Below, in pieces: positions 23,808-37,597 of a stretch of DNA of 64,000 bases (position 1 is the first letter of the stretch; the number at the start of each line of letters is the position of its first letter). This DNA is from Sinohyriopsis cumingii (Eukaryota > Mollusca > Bivalvia > Unionida > Unionidae). The notes beneath the pieces are model-generated. The model had not been told where the DNA came from and searched no databases. It worked only from the letters and a program-made list of their open reading frames with translations. The stretch lies in NCBI GenBank assembly GCA_028554795.2, contig CM068839.1, positions 87,379,540 through 87,443,539 on the forward strand, written 5' to 3'. Made by a program: the position numbers and the translations under genes.

Positions 23808-25208
23808 TATGAGAATACAAGAGTATATCACAATTATGCTCATGCAGCTCTGAGATTTTTTCAGAGACGTACGAAAATTCAATCAAAATCCAATTAAACA
23901 TTTTATAATTTCATTTGTATTAAATGTTCTAATTCGAGGTTATTAAAAGCTTATTACATGAATAAACTGCACAATTTTGCAGGTGCCACATTTTACTTAA
24001 ATAAAAACAGACACCATGAAAAAGGAAAAATCAGCCAAATATATTCATATATTACCAAAACATAATGCAAATAGACTTTTTTTATATAAATTATTACAAA
24101 AAGTGCACATGTAAGATTTATAAATTCTTTGGTTGATCTTTTTTATTCTGGCTGTGTCATACAGGAAATGTTTTTTAAACTAAACAGGCATTGGATATTG
24201 AAAATCAATTATAATCCTTATTATTGCAGCATATATACTTGTCAATTATTCTGGCCAAGCATTATGCTATAAGAATTGCATTGCATAAATGGAAATATAT
24301 TGTACTGCAAACCCACTTCCTCACATCCGACCCTGTTATCTGTTCAATGAATGTATTCTACAAGTATCCTCAATGGCATGAATATCGGTTTTCTTTGAAA
24401 TGTTTCAAACTTAATGCAAAATAACGGTGAAAGACAAACGTTAATTCAAATAAAGCATCACACACATACACACGAATGCAACAAGTGTATACAGACATGA
24501 TGTCTTCCTTCGTCATACTATATACACCGGCTGATCAACAATAACTACTTAAAAGTGTTTTATTCAATTGTTAAATATGTAAAACATTTGAGAAATACAA
24601 TAAAACCCAAGAAATTTGTATTTGTTGGTATTCCACAGCGTGACAAATGGAACGTAATTCCCAGTGTAATTTCGACAATTTAGAACAAATCTTCATAACC
24701 AACAAAAAGATTTCAAAGAAACTATATATGTAATCTTTACTGGTTCGATCTACAAGTAAATAGCTGCAGGATTCAGTTAATGGTGTACATTTCAAAAGGG
24801 AAATGGGATGAAAATGTCTCGAAGTAATTGTAACCAAAGTGTAGTAAAAGATCACATAGCTCGCCTCTTTGAAGTAATTATAAACAATGTAATAAACAAG
24901 TACGTATCTCAACTATTTGATGTCATTGAAACCAGAGTACTAAAGCCGAGTAAATATCTCAACTCGGTGAAGTAACTGTATAACTGTAACAAGAGTAATA
25001 AATGAGTATATATCTCAACTCTCTGAAGTAATTGTAACCAAAGTACAATAAATGATTATATAGCTCATCTCTTCAAGGTAATGGTAACTAGTCTAATAAA
25101 CTATTACATATCTCAGCTCTTCCAAGCAATTGTAAACAAAATGTAATAAATAACAGCTTAGATCACCTCTACGATGCATTTAATAGTCTTCAATTTACAT
25201 AATAAAAA
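23808..25208. repeat. Long spacer (B to C), minisatellite 24821-25172
   Basis: B spacer of array-2 type, with tgtcaattattctggcc near 24240-24256. Confidence 0.85.
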
Positions 25209-26231
25209 CTAATTATCATGCAGGTCAAAGGTCTTGGTGATTTCGATGAACATCATGTAGAGTGGTTGACCTTGCTCTGTGTTCTTCTCTTGGAGTTGTC
25301 GTATGGAAAAAATCCTGTCTGTCGTCGACCTGCCTGCTTTAAAGCCGCACTGGGATTCCAGGTGCACACGGTCCGCCAGCAACTGCAGCCTGTTGAGTAT
25401 AATGCGGGCATACACTTTGCCAACGATGCTCAGAAGCGAGATCCCTCTGTAGTTATTACAGTCACTGAGGTCGCCATTGTTTTTGTAAACGGTATCTCGC
25501 GCATATCTTGGGGGACCGCTCCTTTCCTTCCAGCAGAGACAAAGTAGCTCATGCAGCAGCTGAAGCAATGTTGGTTTCCCACGTTCTATAGCTTTGGGCA
25601 GGATGCTGTCACTACCTGGTGCTTTGTCGTTTGGGTGGGAGTCGAGTGCTTTGCTGAGCTCCTCTAAGGTGGGCACTTTGTCGAGCTCATCCATGGTGGG
25701 CAGTTTTTATGCTGCTAGGGGCCGCATCGGTGACTAGCATATCCTGGGAGTATAGCTCTGAGTAGTGTTCCACCCATCTGGCCATCTGTTGCTCACAGTC
25801 AGTGATCTCCTCTCCCCTCAGAGATTTCCGGGGAACGGCCCCTTTCACCGTAGGGCCTAGAGCCTTCTTGATACCACAGTACATACCTTGGATGTTTCCG
25901 GACTCGGCAGTGTGCTGGAGTCCTTCACATAGTTGTTACCAGTACTCGTTCGCGCACTGTCTAGCGATTGTGTTGGGTGTTGCTTCGAGCACTTCTGAGA
26001 TCAGCAAGCGTCCGTCCATTAAGGCATTTTTTTGTAACGTTTGAAGGCTTTTCGTTTGTCTTCGATTATTGGTTCCATCCTTGATAGATGTGCGTTGAAC
26101 CAGTCCTGCCTGGGCCCTTCCTTTTTGCCAAACATGGCCATGGCTGTGCTGTAGATTGCACCCTTCATGGCGTTCCACATGGCTGTGGCATCGTGGTCTG
26201 GCAGGTCCTGGAGTGTCTGGTCCAGGGCTAG
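25209..26231 (-). mobile_element. LINE linker plus RT fragment, C module copy 2 (second-slot subtype)
   Basis: 161-codon RT frame (25694-25209) is open. Subtype markers: acacgg near 25366, tgtagtta near 25448, gggccc near 26113. The linker frames and their breaks are as in C copy 1. Confidence 0.86.
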
Positions 26232-27610
26232 TATGACAATACAAGAGTATATCACAATTCTACTAGTGCAGCTCTGAGATTGTTTCAGAGACGTACGACC
26301 ATTCAATCAAAATGCAATTAAACATTTTATAATTTGATTGGTATTGAATGTTCTAGTTCGAGGTTATCAAAAGCAAATTACATGAAAGAACTGCACAATT
26401 CTGCAGGTGCCACATTTTACTTATATAAACACATGTACCATGGAAAAGGAAAAAAATAGCCAAATAGATTCATATATTACCAAAACATAATGCAAATAGA
26501 CTTTTTTTAAATATAAATTATTACAAAAAGTGCACGTGTAAGATTTATAAATTCTTTGATTGATCTTTTTTATTCTGGCTGTGTCATACAGCAGTTGGAT
26601 ATTTAAAATCAGTTATAATCCTTATTACTGTAGCATATATACTTGTTAATTATTCTGACCAAGCATTATGTTATGAGAATTGCATTGCATAAATGGAAAT
26701 ATATTGTACTGCAAACCCACTTCCTCACATCCGACCCTGTTATCTGTTCAATGAATGTATTCTACAAGTATGCTCAGTGGCATGAATATGTGTTTTCTCT
26801 GAAATGTTTCAAACTTAATGCAAAATAATGGTGAAAGACAAACGTTAATTCAAATAAAGCATCACACACATACACACGAATGCAACAAGTGTATACAGAC
26901 AGGATGTCTTTCTTTGTCATACTATTTACACCGATAAATCAACAATAACTACTTAAAAGTGTTTTATTCAATTTTTAAATTCGGAAAAATGTGAGAAATA
27001 CAATAAAACTCAAGAAATATTTATTTGTTGGTATTCCGCAGCGTGACAAATGGAACGTAACGCTCAGTGTAATTTCGACAATTTAGAACAAATGTTCATA
27101 ACCGACAAAAAGATTTCAAAGAAACTATATATGTAATCTTTACTGGTTCGATCTACAAGTAAATAGCTGCAGGATTCAGTTAATGGTGTACATTTCAAAA
27201 GGGAAATGGGATGAAATTGTCTCGAAGTAATTGTAACCAAAGTGTACTAAAAGATTACATAGCTCGCCTCTTTGAAGTAATTATAAACAATGTAATAAAC
27301 GAGTATGTATCTCAACAATTTGATGTAATTGTAACCAGAGTACTAAAGCCGAGTAAATATCTCAACTCGTTGAAGCAACTGTATAACTGTAACAAGAGTA
27401 ATAAATGAGTATATATCACAACTCTCTGAAGTACTTGTAACCAAAGTACAATAAATGATTTCATAGCTCATCTCTTAGAGGTAATTGTAACTAGTCTAAT
27501 AAACTATTACATATCTCAGCTCTTCCAAGCAATTGTAAACAAAATGTAATAAATAACAGCTTAGATGACCGCTTCGATGCATTTAATAGTCTTCAGTTTA
27601 CATAATAAAA
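26232..27610. repeat. Long spacer (C to A), minisatellite 27224-27575
   Basis: Second-slot C spacer: actgtagc near 26627, tgttatgag near 26669, tatcacaac near 27413. Confidence 0.85.
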
Positions 27611-28200
27611 CTAATTATCATGCAGGTCAAAGGTCTTGGTGAGGTCGATGAACATCATGTAGAGTGGTTGACCTTGCTCTGTGTTCTTCTCTTGGAGTTG
27701 TCGTATGGAAAATATCCTGTCTGTCGTCGACCTGCCTGCATTAAAGCCGCACTGGGATTCCAGGTGCACACTGTCCGCCAGCAACTGCAGCCTGTTGAAT
27801 ATAATGCGGGCATACACGTTGCCAACGATGCTCAGAAGCGAGATCAAGCGAGATCCCTCTGTAATTATTACAGTCACTGAGGTCGCCATTGTTTTTGTAA
27901 ACGGTATCTCGCGCATGTCTTGGGGATCCGCTCCTTCCTCCCAGCAGAGACAAAGTAGCTCATGCAGTGGCTGAAGCAATGTTTGTTTCTCACGTTCGAT
28001 AGCTTCGGGCGGGATGATGTCACTACCTGGTGCTTTGTCGTTTGGGAGGGAGTCAATTGCTTTGCTGAGCTCCTCTAAGGTGGGCACTTTGTTGAGCTCG
28101 TCCATGGTTAGCAGTTTTTATGCTGCTAGGGGCCGCATCGGTGACAGACATTTCTTTGGAGTATAGCTCTAGGTAGTGTTCCACCCATCTGGCCATCTGT
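27611..28200 (-). mobile_element. LINE RT fragment, A module copy 7
   Basis: 164-codon frame (28105-27611) with the Pro variant. Sits in the last slot of the unit and is followed directly by a C-type spacer and minisatellite. Confidence 0.85.
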
Positions 28201-29003
28201 CATACTTAATGCAAAATAATGGTGAAAGACAAACGTTAATTCAAATAAAGCATCGCACACATACACACGAATGCAACAAGTGTATATAGACATGATGTCT
28301 TCCGTCGTCATACTATATACACCGGCTAATCAACAATAACTACTTAAAAGTGTTTTATTCAATTGTTAAATATGTAAAACATTTGAGAAATACAATAAAA
28401 CCCAAGAAATTTGAATTTGTTGGTATTCCACAGCGTGACAAATGGAACGTAATTCCCAGTGTAATTTCGACAATTTAGAACAAATCTTCATAACCAACAA
28501 AAAGATTTCAAAGAAACTATATATGTAATCTTTACTGGTTCGATCTACAAGTAAATAGCTGCAGGATTCAGTTAATGGTGTACATTTCAAAAGGGAAATG
28601 GGATGAAAATGTCTCGAAGTAATTGTAACCAAAGTGTAGTAAAAGATCACATAGCTCGCCTCTTTGAAGTAATTATAAACAATGTAATAAACAAGTACGT
28701 ATCTCAACTATTTGATGTCATTGAAACCAGAGTACTAAAGCCGAGTAAATATCTCAACTCGGTGAAGTAACTGTATAACTGTAACAAGAGTAATAAATGA
28801 GTATATATCTCAACTCTCTGAAGTAATTGTAACCAAAGTACAATAAATGATTACATAGCTCATCTCTTCAAGGTAATGGTAACTAGTCTAATAAACTATT
28901 ACATATCTCAGCTCTTCCAAGCAATTGTAAACAAAATGTAATAAATAACAGCTTAGATCACCTCTACGATGCATTTAATAGTCTTCAATTTACATAATAA
29001 AAA
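28201..29003. repeat. Short spacer (A to C), minisatellite 28616-28967
   Basis: Junction spacer: A-type on the left, then C-type from ~28349 (gttttattcaattgtt). Confidence 0.85.
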
Positions 29004-30026
29004 CTAATTATCATGCAGGTCAAAGGTCTTGGTGATTTCGATGAACATCATGTAGAGTGGTTGACCTTGCTCTGTGTTCTTCTCTTGGAGTTGTCGTATG
29101 GAAAAAATCCTGTCTGTCGTCGACCTGCCTGCTTTAAAGCCGCACTGGGATTCCAGGTGCACACAGTCCGCCAGCAACTGCAGCCTGTTGAGTATAATGC
29201 GGGCATACACTTTGCCAACGATGCTCAGAAGCGAGATCCCTCTGTAATTATTACAGTCACTGAGGTCGCCATTGTTTTTGTAAACGGTATCTCGCGCATA
29301 TCTTGGGGGACCGCTCCTTTCCTTCCAGCAGAGACAAAGTAGCTCATGCAGCGGCTAAAGCAATGTTGGTTTCCCACGTTCTATAGCTTTGGGCAGGATG
29401 CTGTCACTACCTGGTGCTTTGTCGTTTGGGTGGGAGTCGAGTGCTTTGCTGAGCTCCTCTAAGGTGGGCACTTTGTCGAGCTCATCCATGGTGGGCAGTT
29501 TTTATGCTGCTAGGGGCCGCATCGGTGACTAGCATATCCTGGGAGTATAGCTCTGAGTAGTGTTCCACCCATCTGGCCATCTGTTGCTCACAGTCAGTGA
29601 TCTCCTCTCCCCTCAGAGATTTCCGGGGAACGGCCCCTTTCACCGTAGGGCCTAGAGCCTTCTTGATACCACAGTACATACCTTGGATGTTTCCGGACTC
29701 GGCAGTGTGCTGGAGTCCTTCACATAGTTGTTACCAGTACTCGTTCGCGCACTGTCTAGCGATTGTGTTGGGTGTTGCTTCGAGCACTTCTGAGATCAGC
29801 AAGCGTCCGTCCATTAAGGCATTTTTTTGTAACGTTTGAAGGCTTTTCGTTTGTCTTCGATTATTGGTTCCATCCTTGATAGATGTGCGTTGAACCAGTC
29901 CTGCCTGGGCCGTTCCTTTTTGCCAAACATGGCCATGGCTGTGCTGTAGATTGCACCCTTCATGGCGTTCCACATGGCTGTGGCATCGTGGTCTGGCAGG
30001 TCCTGGAGTGTCTGGTCCAGGGCTAG
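29004..30026 (-). mobile_element. LINE linker plus RT fragment, C module copy 3 (first-slot subtype)
   Basis: The RT frame carries an in-frame TAG at 29355-29357 (+ strand cta in gcggctaaag), within the LLQPLHELL segment, so only the last 68 codons (29210-29004) follow a Met. Also has Arg-to-Cys (LADCVH). Both changes mark the first C of each unit from here on. Confidence 0.86.
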
Positions 30027-31405
30027 TATGACAATACAAGAGTATATCACAATTCTACTAGTGCAGCTCTGAGATTGTTTCAGAGACGTACGACCATTCA
30101 ATCAAAATGCAATTAAACATTTTATAATTTGATTGGTATTGAATGTTCTAGTTCGAGGTTATCAAAAGCAAATTACATGAAAGAACTGCACAATTCTGCA
30201 GGTGCCACATTTTACTTATATAAACACATGTACCATGGAAAAGGAAAAAAATAGCCAAATAGATTCATATATTACCAAAACATAATGCAAATAGACTTTT
30301 TTTAAATATAAATTATTACAAAAAGTGCACGTGTAAGATTTATAAATTCTTTGATTGATCTTTTTTATTCTGGCTGTGTCATACAGCAGTTGGATATTTA
30401 AAATCAGTTATAATCCTTATTACTGCAGCATATATACTTGTTAATTATTCTGACCAAGCATTATGCTATGAGAATTGCATTGCATAAATGGAAATATATT
30501 GTACTGCAAACCCACTTCCTCACATCCGACCCTGTTATCTGTTCAATGAATGTATTCTACAAGTATGCTCAGTGGCATGAATATGTGTTTTCTCTGAAAT
30601 GTTTCAAACTTAATGCAAAATAATGGTGAAAGACAAACGTTAATTCAAATAAAGCATCACACACATACACACGAATGCAGCAAGTGTATACAGACAGGAT
30701 GTCTTTCTTTGTCATACTATTTACACCGATAAATCAACAATAACTACTTAAAAGTGTTTTATTCAATTTTTAAATTCGGAAAAATGTGAGAAATACAATA
30801 AAACTCAAGAAATATTTATTTGTTGGTATTCCGCAGCGTGACAAATGGAACGTAACGCTCAGTGTAATTTCGACAATTTAGAACAAATTTTCATAACCGA
30901 CAAAAAGATTTCAAAGAAACTATATATGTAATCTTTACTGGTTCGATCTACAAGTAAATAGCTGCAGGATTCAGCTAATGGTGTACATTTCAAAAGGGAA
31001 ATGCGATGAAATTGTCTCGAAGTAATTGTAACCAAAGTGTACTAAAAGATTACATAGCTCTCCTCTTTGAAGTAATTATAAACAATGTAATAAACGAGTA
31101 TGTATCTCAACAATTTGATGTAATTGTAACCAGAGTACTAAAGCCGAGTAAATATCTCAACTCGTTGAAGCAACTGTATAACTGTAACAAGAGTAATAAA
31201 TGAGTATATATCTCAACTCTCTGAAGTACTTGTAACCAAAGTACAATAAATGATTTCATAGCTCATCTCTTAGAGGTAATTGTAACTAGTCTAATAAACT
31301 ATTACATATCTCAGCTCTTCCAAGCAATTGTAAACAAAATGTAATAAATAACAGCTTAGATGACCGCTTCGATGCATTTAATAGTCTTCAGTTTACATAA
31401 TAAAA
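30027..31405. repeat. Long spacer (C to A), minisatellite 31019-31370
   Basis: First-slot C spacer, matching 20040-21418. Confidence 0.85.
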
Positions 31406-31995
31406 CTAATTATCATGCAGGTCAAAGGTCTTGGTGAGGTCGATGAACATCATGTAGAGTCGTTGACCTTGCTCTGTGTTCTTCTCTTGGAGTTGTCGTA
31501 TGGAAAATATCCTGTCTGTCGTCGACCTGCCTGCATTAAAGCCGCACTGGGATTCCAGGTGCACACTGTCCGCCAGCAACTGCAGCCTGTTGAATATAAT
31601 GCGGGCATACACGTTGCCAACGATGCTCAGAAGCGAGATCAAGCGAGATCCCTCTGTAATTATTACAGTCACTGAGGTCGCCATTGTTTTTGTAAACGGT
31701 ATCTCGCGCATGTCTTGGGGATCCGCTCCTTCCTCCCAGCAGAGACAAAGTAGCTCATGCAGTGGCTGAAGCAATGTTTGTTTCTCACGTTCGATAGCTT
31801 CGGGCGGGATGATGTCACTACCTGGTGCTTTGTCGTTTGGGAGGGAGTCAATTGCTTTGCTGAGCTCCTCTAAGGTGGGCACTTTGTTGAGCTCGTCCAT
31901 GGTTAGCAGTTTTTATGCTGCTAGGGGCCGCATCGGTGACAGACATTTCTTTGGAGTATAGCTCTAGGTAGTGTTCCACCCATCTGGCCATCTGT
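31406..31995 (-). mobile_element. LINE RT fragment, A module copy 8
   Basis: 164-codon frame (31900-31406), Arg variant. Matches A copies 6 and 10, which sit in the same HOR slot. Confidence 0.85.
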
Positions 31996-32797
31996 CATAC
32001 TTAATGCAAAATAATGGTGAAAGACAAACGTTAATTCAAATAAAGCATCGCACACATACACACGAATGCAACAAGTGTATACAGACATGATGTCTTCCGT
32101 CGTCATACTATATACACCGGCTAATCAACAATAACTACTTAAAAGTGTTTAATTCAATTTTTAAATTCACAAAAACTGTGAGAAATACAATAAAACTCAA
32201 GAAATCTTTATTTGTTGGTATTCCGCAGCGTAACAAATGGAACGTAACGCTCAGTGTAATTTCGACAATTTAGAACAAATGTTCATAACCGACAAAAAGA
32301 TTTCAAAGAAACTATATATGTAATCTTTACTGGTTCGATCTACAAGTAAATAACTCCAGGATTCAGTTTATGGTGTACATTTCAAAAGAGAAATGGGATG
32401 AAATTATCTCGAAGTAATTGTAAGCAAAGTGTACTAAAAGATTACATAGCTCGCCTCTTTGAAGTAATTATAAACAATGTAATAAACGAGTATGTATCTC
32501 AACTATTTGATGTAATTGAAACCAGAGTATTAAAGCCGAGTAAATATCTCAACTCGTTGAAGTAACTGTATAACTGTAAAAAGAGTAATAAATAAGTATA
32601 TATCTCAATTCTCTAAGTAATTGTAACCAAAATACAATAAATGATTACATAGCTCATCTCTTCAAGGTAATTGTATCTAGTCTAATAAACTATTACATAT
32701 CTCAGCTCTTCCAAGCAATTGTTAACAAAATGTAATAAATAACAGCTTAGATGACCTCTTCGATGCATTTAATAGTCTTCAGTTTACATAATAAAAA
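31996..32797. repeat. Short spacer (A to B), minisatellite 32411-32761
   Basis: Matches 22009-22810 except for a patch at 32251-32289 that carries C-spacer bases, and a private agagaaatgg near 32388. Confidence 0.85.
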
Positions 32798-33794
32798 CTA
32801 ATTATCATGCAGGTCAATGGTCTTGGTGAGTTCAATGCACATCATGTAGAGTGGTTGACCTTGCTCTGTGTTCTTCTCTTGGAGTTGTCGTATGGAAAAG
32901 ATCATGTCTGTCGTCGACCTGCCTGCTTTAAAGCCGCACTGGGATTCCAGGTGCACACGGTCCACCAGCAACTGCAGCCTGTTGAGTATAATGCGGGAAT
33001 ACACTTTGCCAACGATGCTCCGAAGCGAGATCCCTCTGAATTATTACAGTTACTGAGGTCGCCATTGTTTTTGTAAACGGTATCTCGCGCATATCTTGGA
33101 GGACCGCTCCTTTCCTCCCAGCAGAGACAAAGTAGCTCATGCAGCAGCTGAAGCAATGTTGGTTTCCCACGTTCGATAGCTTTGGGCGGGATGCTGTCAC
33201 TACATGGTGCTTTGTCGTTTGGGACGGAGTCGATTGCTTTGTTGAGCTCCTCTAAGGTGGGCACTTTGTCGAGCTCCTCTATGGTGGGCAGTTTTTATGC
33301 TGTTAGGGCTGCATCGGTGACTGACATTTCTTGGGAGCATAGCTCTGAGTAGTGTTCCACCCATCTGGCCATCTGTTGCTCGCAGTCAGTGATCTCCTCT
33401 CCCGTCAGAGATTTCTGGCGGACGATCCCTATCACCATAGGGTCTAGAGCCTTCTTGATATCACAGTACATACCTTGGATGTTTCCGGATTCGGCACTGC
33501 GCTGGAGTCCTTCACATAGTTGTTACCAGTACTCGTTCGCGCACTGTCTAGCGATGTGTTGGGTGTTGCTTCGAGCACTTCTGAGATCAGCAAGCATCCG
33601 TTCATTAGGGCATTTTTTGTAAGCTTTGAAGGCTTTTCATTTGTCTTCGATTATTGGTTCTATCCTTGATAGATGTGCGCTGAACTAGTGCCAAACGTGG
33701 CCATGGCTGTGCTGTAAATGACACCCTTCATGGCGCTCCACATGACTGTGGCATCGTGATCTGGCAGGTCTTGGAGTGCCTGGTCCAGGGCTAG
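32798..33794 (-). mobile_element. LINE linker plus RT fragment, B module copy 7
   Basis: Same -1 nt lesion as B copy 6 (at ~33037). Private change atgcacatc near 32836 turns the MMFIELT segment into MMCIELT. Confidence 0.84.
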
Positions 33795-35195
33795 TATGAG
33801 AATACAAGAGTATATCACAATTATGCTCATGCAGCTCTGAGATTTTTTCAGAGACGTACGAAAATTCAATCAAAATCCAATTAAACATTTTATAATTTCA
33901 TTTGTATTAAATGTTCTAATTCGAGGTTATTAAAAGCTTATTACATGAATAAACTGCACAATTTTGCAGGTGCCACATTTTACTTAAATAAAAACAGACA
34001 CCATGAAAAAGGAAAAATCAGCCAAATATATTCATATATTACCAAAACATAATGCAAATAGACTTTTTTTATATAAATTATTACAAAAAGTGCACATGTA
34101 AGATTTATAAATTCTTTGGTTGATCTTTTTTATTCTGGCTGTGTCATACAGGAAATGTTTTTTAAACTAAACAGGCATTGGATATTGAAAATCAATTATA
34201 ATCCTTATTATTGCAGCATATATACTTGTCAATTATTCTGGCCAAGCATTATGCTATAAGAATTGCATTGCATAAATGGAAATATATTGTACTGCAAACC
34301 CACTTCCTCACATCCGACCCTGTTATCTGTTCAATGAATGTATTCTACAAGTATCCTCAATGGCATGAATATCGGTTTTCTTTGAAATGTTTCAAACTTA
34401 ATGCAAAATAACGGTGAAAGACAAACGTTAATTCAAATAAAGCATCACACACATACACACGAATGCAACAAGTGTATACAGACATGATGTCTTCCTTCGT
34501 CATACTATATACACCGGCTGATCAACAATAACTACTTAAAAGTGTTTTATTCAATTGTTAAATATGTAAAACATTTGAGAAATACAATAAAACCCAAGAA
34601 ATTTGTATTTGTTGGTATTCCACAGCGTGACAAATGGAACGTAATTCCCAGTGTAATTTCGACAATTTAGAACAAATCTTCATAACCAACAAAAAGATTT
34701 CAAAGAAACTATATATGTAATCTTTACTGGTTCGATCTACAAGTAAATAGCTGCATGATTCAGTTAATGGTGTACATTTCAAAAGGGAAATGGGATGAAA
34801 ATGTCTCGAAGTAATTGTAACCAAAGTGTAGTAAAAGATCACATAGCTCGCCTCTTTGAAGTAATTATAAACAATGTAATAAACAAGTACGTATCTCAAC
34901 TATTTGATGTCATTGAAACCAGAGTACTAAAGCCGAGTAAATATCTCAACTCGGTGAAGTAACTGTATAACTGTAACAAGAGTAATAAATGAGTATATAT
35001 CTCAACTCTCTGAAGTAATTGTAACCAAAGTACAATAAATGATTATATAGCTCATCTCTTCAAGGTAATGGTAACTAGTCTAATAAACTATTACATATCT
35101 CAGCTCTTCCAAGCAATTGTAAACAAAATGTAATAAATAACAGCTTAGATCACCTCTACGATGCATTTAATAGTCTTCAATTTACATAATAAAAA
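33795..35195. repeat. Long spacer (B to C), minisatellite 34808-35159
   Basis: Copy of 23808-25208 with a private gctgcatga near 34751. Confidence 0.85.
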
Positions 35196-36218
35196 CTAAT
35201 TATCATGCAGGTCAAAGGTCTTGGTGATTTCGATGAACATCATGTAGAGTGGTTGACCTTGCTCTGTGTTCTTCTCTTGGAGTTGTCGTATGGAAAAAAT
35301 CCTGTCTGTCGTCGACCTGCCTGCTTTAAAGCCGCACTGGGATTCCAGGTGCACACGGTCCGCCAGCAACTGCAGCCTGTTGAGTATAATGCGGGCATAC
35401 ACTTTGCCAACGATGCTCAGAAGCGAGATCCCTCTGTAGTTATTACAGTCACTGAGGTCGCCATTGTTTTTGTAAACGGTATCTCGCGCATATCTTGGGG
35501 GACCGCTCCTTTCCTTCCAGCAGAGACAAAGTAGCTCATGCAGCAGCTGAAGCAATGTTGGTTTCCCACGTTCTATAGCTTTGGGCAGGATGCTGTCACT
35601 ACCTGGTGCTTTGTCGTTTGGGTGGGAGTCGAGTGCTTTGCTGAGCTCCTCTAAGGTGGGCACTTTGTCGAGCTCATCCATGGTGGGCAGTTTTTATGCT
35701 GCTAGGGGCCGCATCGGTGACTAGCATATCCTGGGAGTATAGCTCTGAGTAGTGTTCCACCCATCTGGCCATCTGTTGCTCACAGTCAGTGATCTCCTCT
35801 CCCCTCAGAGATTTCCGGGGAACGGCCCCTTTCACCGTAGGGCCTAGAGCCTTCTTGATACCACAGTACATACCTTGGATGTTTCCGGACTCGGCAGTGT
35901 GCTGGAGTCCTTCACATAGTTGTTACCAGTACTCGTTCGCGCACTGTCTAGCGATTGTGTTGGGTGTTGCTTCGAGCACTTCTGAGATCAGCAAGCGTCC
36001 GTCCATTAAGGCATTTTTTTGTAACGTTTGAAGGCTTTTCGTTTGTCTTCGATTATTGGTTCCATCCTTGATAGATGTGCGTTGAACCAGTCCTGCCTGG
36101 GCCCTTCCTTTTTGCCAAACATGGCCATGGCTGTGCTGTAGATTGCACCCTTCATGGCGTTCCACATGGCTGTGGCATCGTGGTCTGGCAGGTCCTGGAG
36201 TGTCTGGTCCAGGGCTAG
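35196..36218 (-). mobile_element. LINE linker plus RT fragment, C module copy 4 (second-slot subtype)
   Basis: 161-codon RT frame (35681-35196) is open, with second-slot markers. No private change was noticed. Confidence 0.86.
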
Positions 36219-37597
36219 TATGACAATACAAGAGTATATCACAATTCTACTAGTGCAGCTCTGAGATTGTTTCAGAGACGTACGACCATTCAATCAAAAT
36301 GCAATTAAACATTTTATAATTTGATTGGTATTGAATGTTCTAGTTCGAGGTTATCAAAAGCAAATTACATGAAAGAACTGCACAATTCTGCAGGTGCCAC
36401 ATTTTACTTATATAAACACATGTACCATGGAAAAGGAAAAAAATAGCCAAATAGATTCATATATTACCAAAACATAATGCAAATAGACTTTTTTTAAATA
36501 TAAATTATTACAAAAAGTGCACGTGTAAGATTTATAAATTCTTTGATTGATCTTTTTTATTCTGGCTGTGTCATACAGCAGTTGGATATTTAAAATCAGT
36601 TATAATCCTTATTACTGTAGCATATATACTTGTTAATTATTCTGACCAAGCATTATGTTATGAGAATTGCATTGCATAAATGGAAATATATTGTACTGCA
36701 AACCCACTTCCTCACATCCGACCCTGTTATCTGTTCAATGAATGTATTCTACAAGTATGCTCAGTGGCATGAATATGTGTTTTCTCTGAAATGTTTCAAA
36801 CTTAATGCAAAATAATGGTGAAAGACAAACGTTAATTCAAATAAAGCATCACACACATACACACGAATGCAACAAGTGTATACAGACAGGATGTCTTTCT
36901 TTGTCATACTATTTACACCGATAAATCAACAATAACTACTTAAAAGTGTTTTATTCAATTTTTAAATTCGGAAAAATGTGAGAAATACAATAAAACTCAA
37001 GAAATATTTATTTGTTGGTATTCCGCAGCGTGACAAATGGAACGTAACGCTCAGTGTAATTTCGACAATTTAGAACAAATGTTCATAACCGACAAAAAGA
37101 TTTCAAAGAAACTATATATGTAATCTTTACTGGTTCGATCTACAAGTAAATAGCTGCAGGATTCAGTTAATGGTGTACATTTCAAAAGGGAAATGGGATG
37201 AAATTGTCTCGAAGTAATTGTAACCAAAGTGTACTAAAAGATTACATAGCTCGCCTCTTTGAAGTAATTATAAACAATGTAATAAACGAGTATGTATCTC
37301 AACAATTTGATGTAATTGTAACCAGAGTACTAAAGCCGAGTAAATATCTCAACTCGTTGAAGCAACTGTATAACTGTAACAAGAGTAATAAATGAGTATA
37401 TATCACAACTCTCTGAAGTACTTGTAACCAAAGTACAATAAATGATTTCATAGCTCATCTCTTAGAGGTAATTGTAACTAGTCTAATAAACTATTACATA
37501 TCTCAGCTCTTCCAAGCAATTGTAAACAAAATGTAATAAATAACAGCTTAGATGACCGCTTCGATGCATTTAATAGTCTTCAGTTTACATAATAAAA
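36219..37597. repeat. Long spacer (C to A), minisatellite 37211-37562
   Basis: Second-slot C spacer, matching 26232-27610. Confidence 0.85.

Larger units (their letters stand above)
18629..28615. repeat. Array 2 unit 1 (C-A-B-C-A), 9,987 bp
   Basis: Modules at 19017 (C), 21419 (A), 22811 (B), 25209 (C) and 27611 (A). Its first C is a mosaic of the two C subtypes. Confidence 0.93.

Noticed and set aside
28366..28707. 113-codon minus-strand open frame in the A-to-C spacer, repeated in array 2
   Set aside because: It runs across AT-rich spacer and minisatellite monomers, is rich in Tyr, Ile and Ser from AT bias, and has no recognisable domain. In two comparable copies (44546 and 54534) it is shortened by single changes.
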